Shown: in pieces, positions 31,644 to 32,171 of the stretch
Position numbering within the stretch: position 1 is the stretch's first letter
Layout of the letters: each line of letters starts with the position of its first letter
Assembly: GCA_025352825.1 (NCBI GenBank)
Contig: JANXSG010000247.1
Location: forward strand, 1-32,171
Direction of reading: 5' to 3'
From: Chthonomonadaceae bacterium
Lineage (GTDB): Bacteria; Armatimonadota; Chthonomonadetes; Chthonomonadales; Chthonomonadaceae
DNA: 32,171 bases
Notes under the pieces: model-generated
Told to the model about the DNA's origin: nothing
Seen by the model: only the letters and a program-made list of their open reading frames with translations
Databases searched by the model: none
Position numbers and translations under genes: made by a program

Positions 31644-31716
31644 GACACGGCACTAAAGTACCGGTCTGGAATTGCAAAGCCCATCTCCGGTCGCTAGATG
31701 CTCCCTGCATGGGCTG
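31644..31716 (+). repeat. Dispersed repeat A, copy 3
   Basis: Direct copy of 5301-5372 (GACACGGCACTAAAGTACCG through TGCATGGGCTG), here without the nuclease fragment or element ends. It shows that repeat A moves or is copied independently of the element at 5244-6080. Confidence 0.8.
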
Positions 31717-31732
31717 AGAATCCCGATTTAGT

Positions 31733-31790
31733 CACCCCCTCTCCCTTGCGAGCTATCGAGCAATCTGGGAGAGGGGGACGGGGGTGAGGT
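31733..31790. repeat. C/G-run hairpin with GCGAGCTATCGAGC loop
   Basis: CCCCCTCTCCC pairs with GGGAGAGGGGG around GCGAGCTATCGAGC; the loop is shared with the second hairpin of 27900-28020. It directly follows repeat A. Confidence 0.6.
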
Positions 31791-31959
31791 TAAATGATAC
31801 TACTTTCACAGCCCTTTAACCCGTCGTTAAAAGTACAAATGAGCCTTATTCTATCGCTTATGGGCAGGGGTTACGGCTGAAAATCCGCTATAGATCAGAG
31901 CTTCGCAAGGGGCTCTCATAACTAAGTATAATCATCTCTCAACTCAATTAAGGTTCAAA

Positions 31960-32171
31960 ATGACTATTTCGCCCATAGAGAAAAAACGACTACTGAGTGG
32001 TATGCAGCCCACAGGCACGGGAGCGCTTCACCTGGGCAATTTAGAAGGGGCGCTTCGAAGCTGGGTTAAACTGCAGGATGAGTTTGAGATGTTCTGCTGT
32101 ATTGTGGACTGGCACGCACTCACCACCAGATATGATGAGACTGAAAAGATTGCTCCTGCCTGCCGTGAAGT
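31960..32171 (+). CDS. trpS: Tryptophan--tRNA ligase, N-terminal part
   Basis: The first 70 codons of a class I aminoacyl-tRNA synthetase that charges tRNA-Trp; the gene runs off the window. RLLSGMQPTGTGALHLGNLE matches the start of TrpRS, with HLGN as the HIGH-type ATP-binding motif (about residue 24), followed by CCIVDWHALTTRY, also typical. The KMSKS motif lies outside the window. AAGG stands before the ATG at 31960 and a TATAAT at 31927-31932 could be the -10. Confidence 0.92.
   Translation, partial: MTISPIEKKRLLSGMQPTGTGALHLGNLEGALRSWVKLQDEFEMFCCIVDWHALTTRYDETEKIAPACRE

Noticed and set aside
31478-31717. Plus-strand frame of 79 codons after the protease gene
   Set aside because: Made entirely of dispersed hairpin repeats shared with non-coding copies at 329-412 and 5301-5372.

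Overview
The window comes from a moderate-GC free-living bacterium. A PSCyt1/DUF1549/DUF1553 protein next to a Tat-exported DUF1501 protein, a cytosolic neutral-ceramidase-like enzyme, Gfo/Idh/MocA and PhyH genes, and many intergenic inverted-repeat elements suggest Armatimonadota, or less likely Planctomycetota/Verrucomicrobiota. This assignment is inferred from gene content; no rRNA or complete phylogenetic marker is present. Only the first ~70 codons of trpS are seen, at the right edge.

Layout. 1-1.4 kb: a chain of small hairpins, dispersed repeats, a BrnT/BrnA toxin-antitoxin pair and a hydrolase remnant. 1.4-5.2 kb: a secreted TIM-barrel hydrolase-like protein, an octaheme cytochrome c and a Cj0069-type ATP-grasp-like protein. 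5.2-6.1 kb: an inverted-repeat element whose ends match two short MITE-like copies elsewhere in the window; its cargo is the C-terminal nuclease domain of a type III restriction enzyme. 6.1-9.5 kb: a PhyH dioxygenase/oxidoreductase operon, a degenerate RRM protein and a DUF362 protein. 9.5-13.6 kb: an SRPBCC-like remnant, a HEAT-thioredoxin fusion, a nitroreductase divergent from an HxlR regulator with a readable promoter and operator, a Cdd1-like protein and an atypical response regulator. 14.0-15.6 kb: an MhqO/MhqD-like operon. With the HxlR/nitroreductase pair this looks like quinone and electrophile detoxification. 15.6-17.5 kb: a vWA/metallopeptidase-like gene broken by an inverted-repeat insertion and a frameshift, then a PIN toxin with its antitoxin. 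17.7-21.1 kb: acetyl-CoA synthetase, two colliding accessory genes, and a nest of elements inserted one inside another. 21.1-25.2 kb: a ceramidase-like enzyme and a two-gene STAND ATPase plus P-loop-less STAND/TPR signalling (likely conflict) system, each gene carrying one apparent lesion. 25.4-32.2 kb: PSCyt1/DUF1553 and DUF1501 genes, a sugar isomerase/epimerase-like TIM barrel, a site-2 protease, repeats and the start of trpS.

Three things stand out. The first is the STAND/iSTAND-TPR operon with a one-base frameshift and an in-frame stop. The second is the Pack-MITE-like element carrying a restriction-nuclease fragment. The third is the divergent HxlR/nitroreductase control region, where a perfect palindrome exactly fills the promoter spacer. 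Accessory stretches contain several decayed genes, so the region looks like a zone of steady insertion and gene loss around ordinary metabolic genes.
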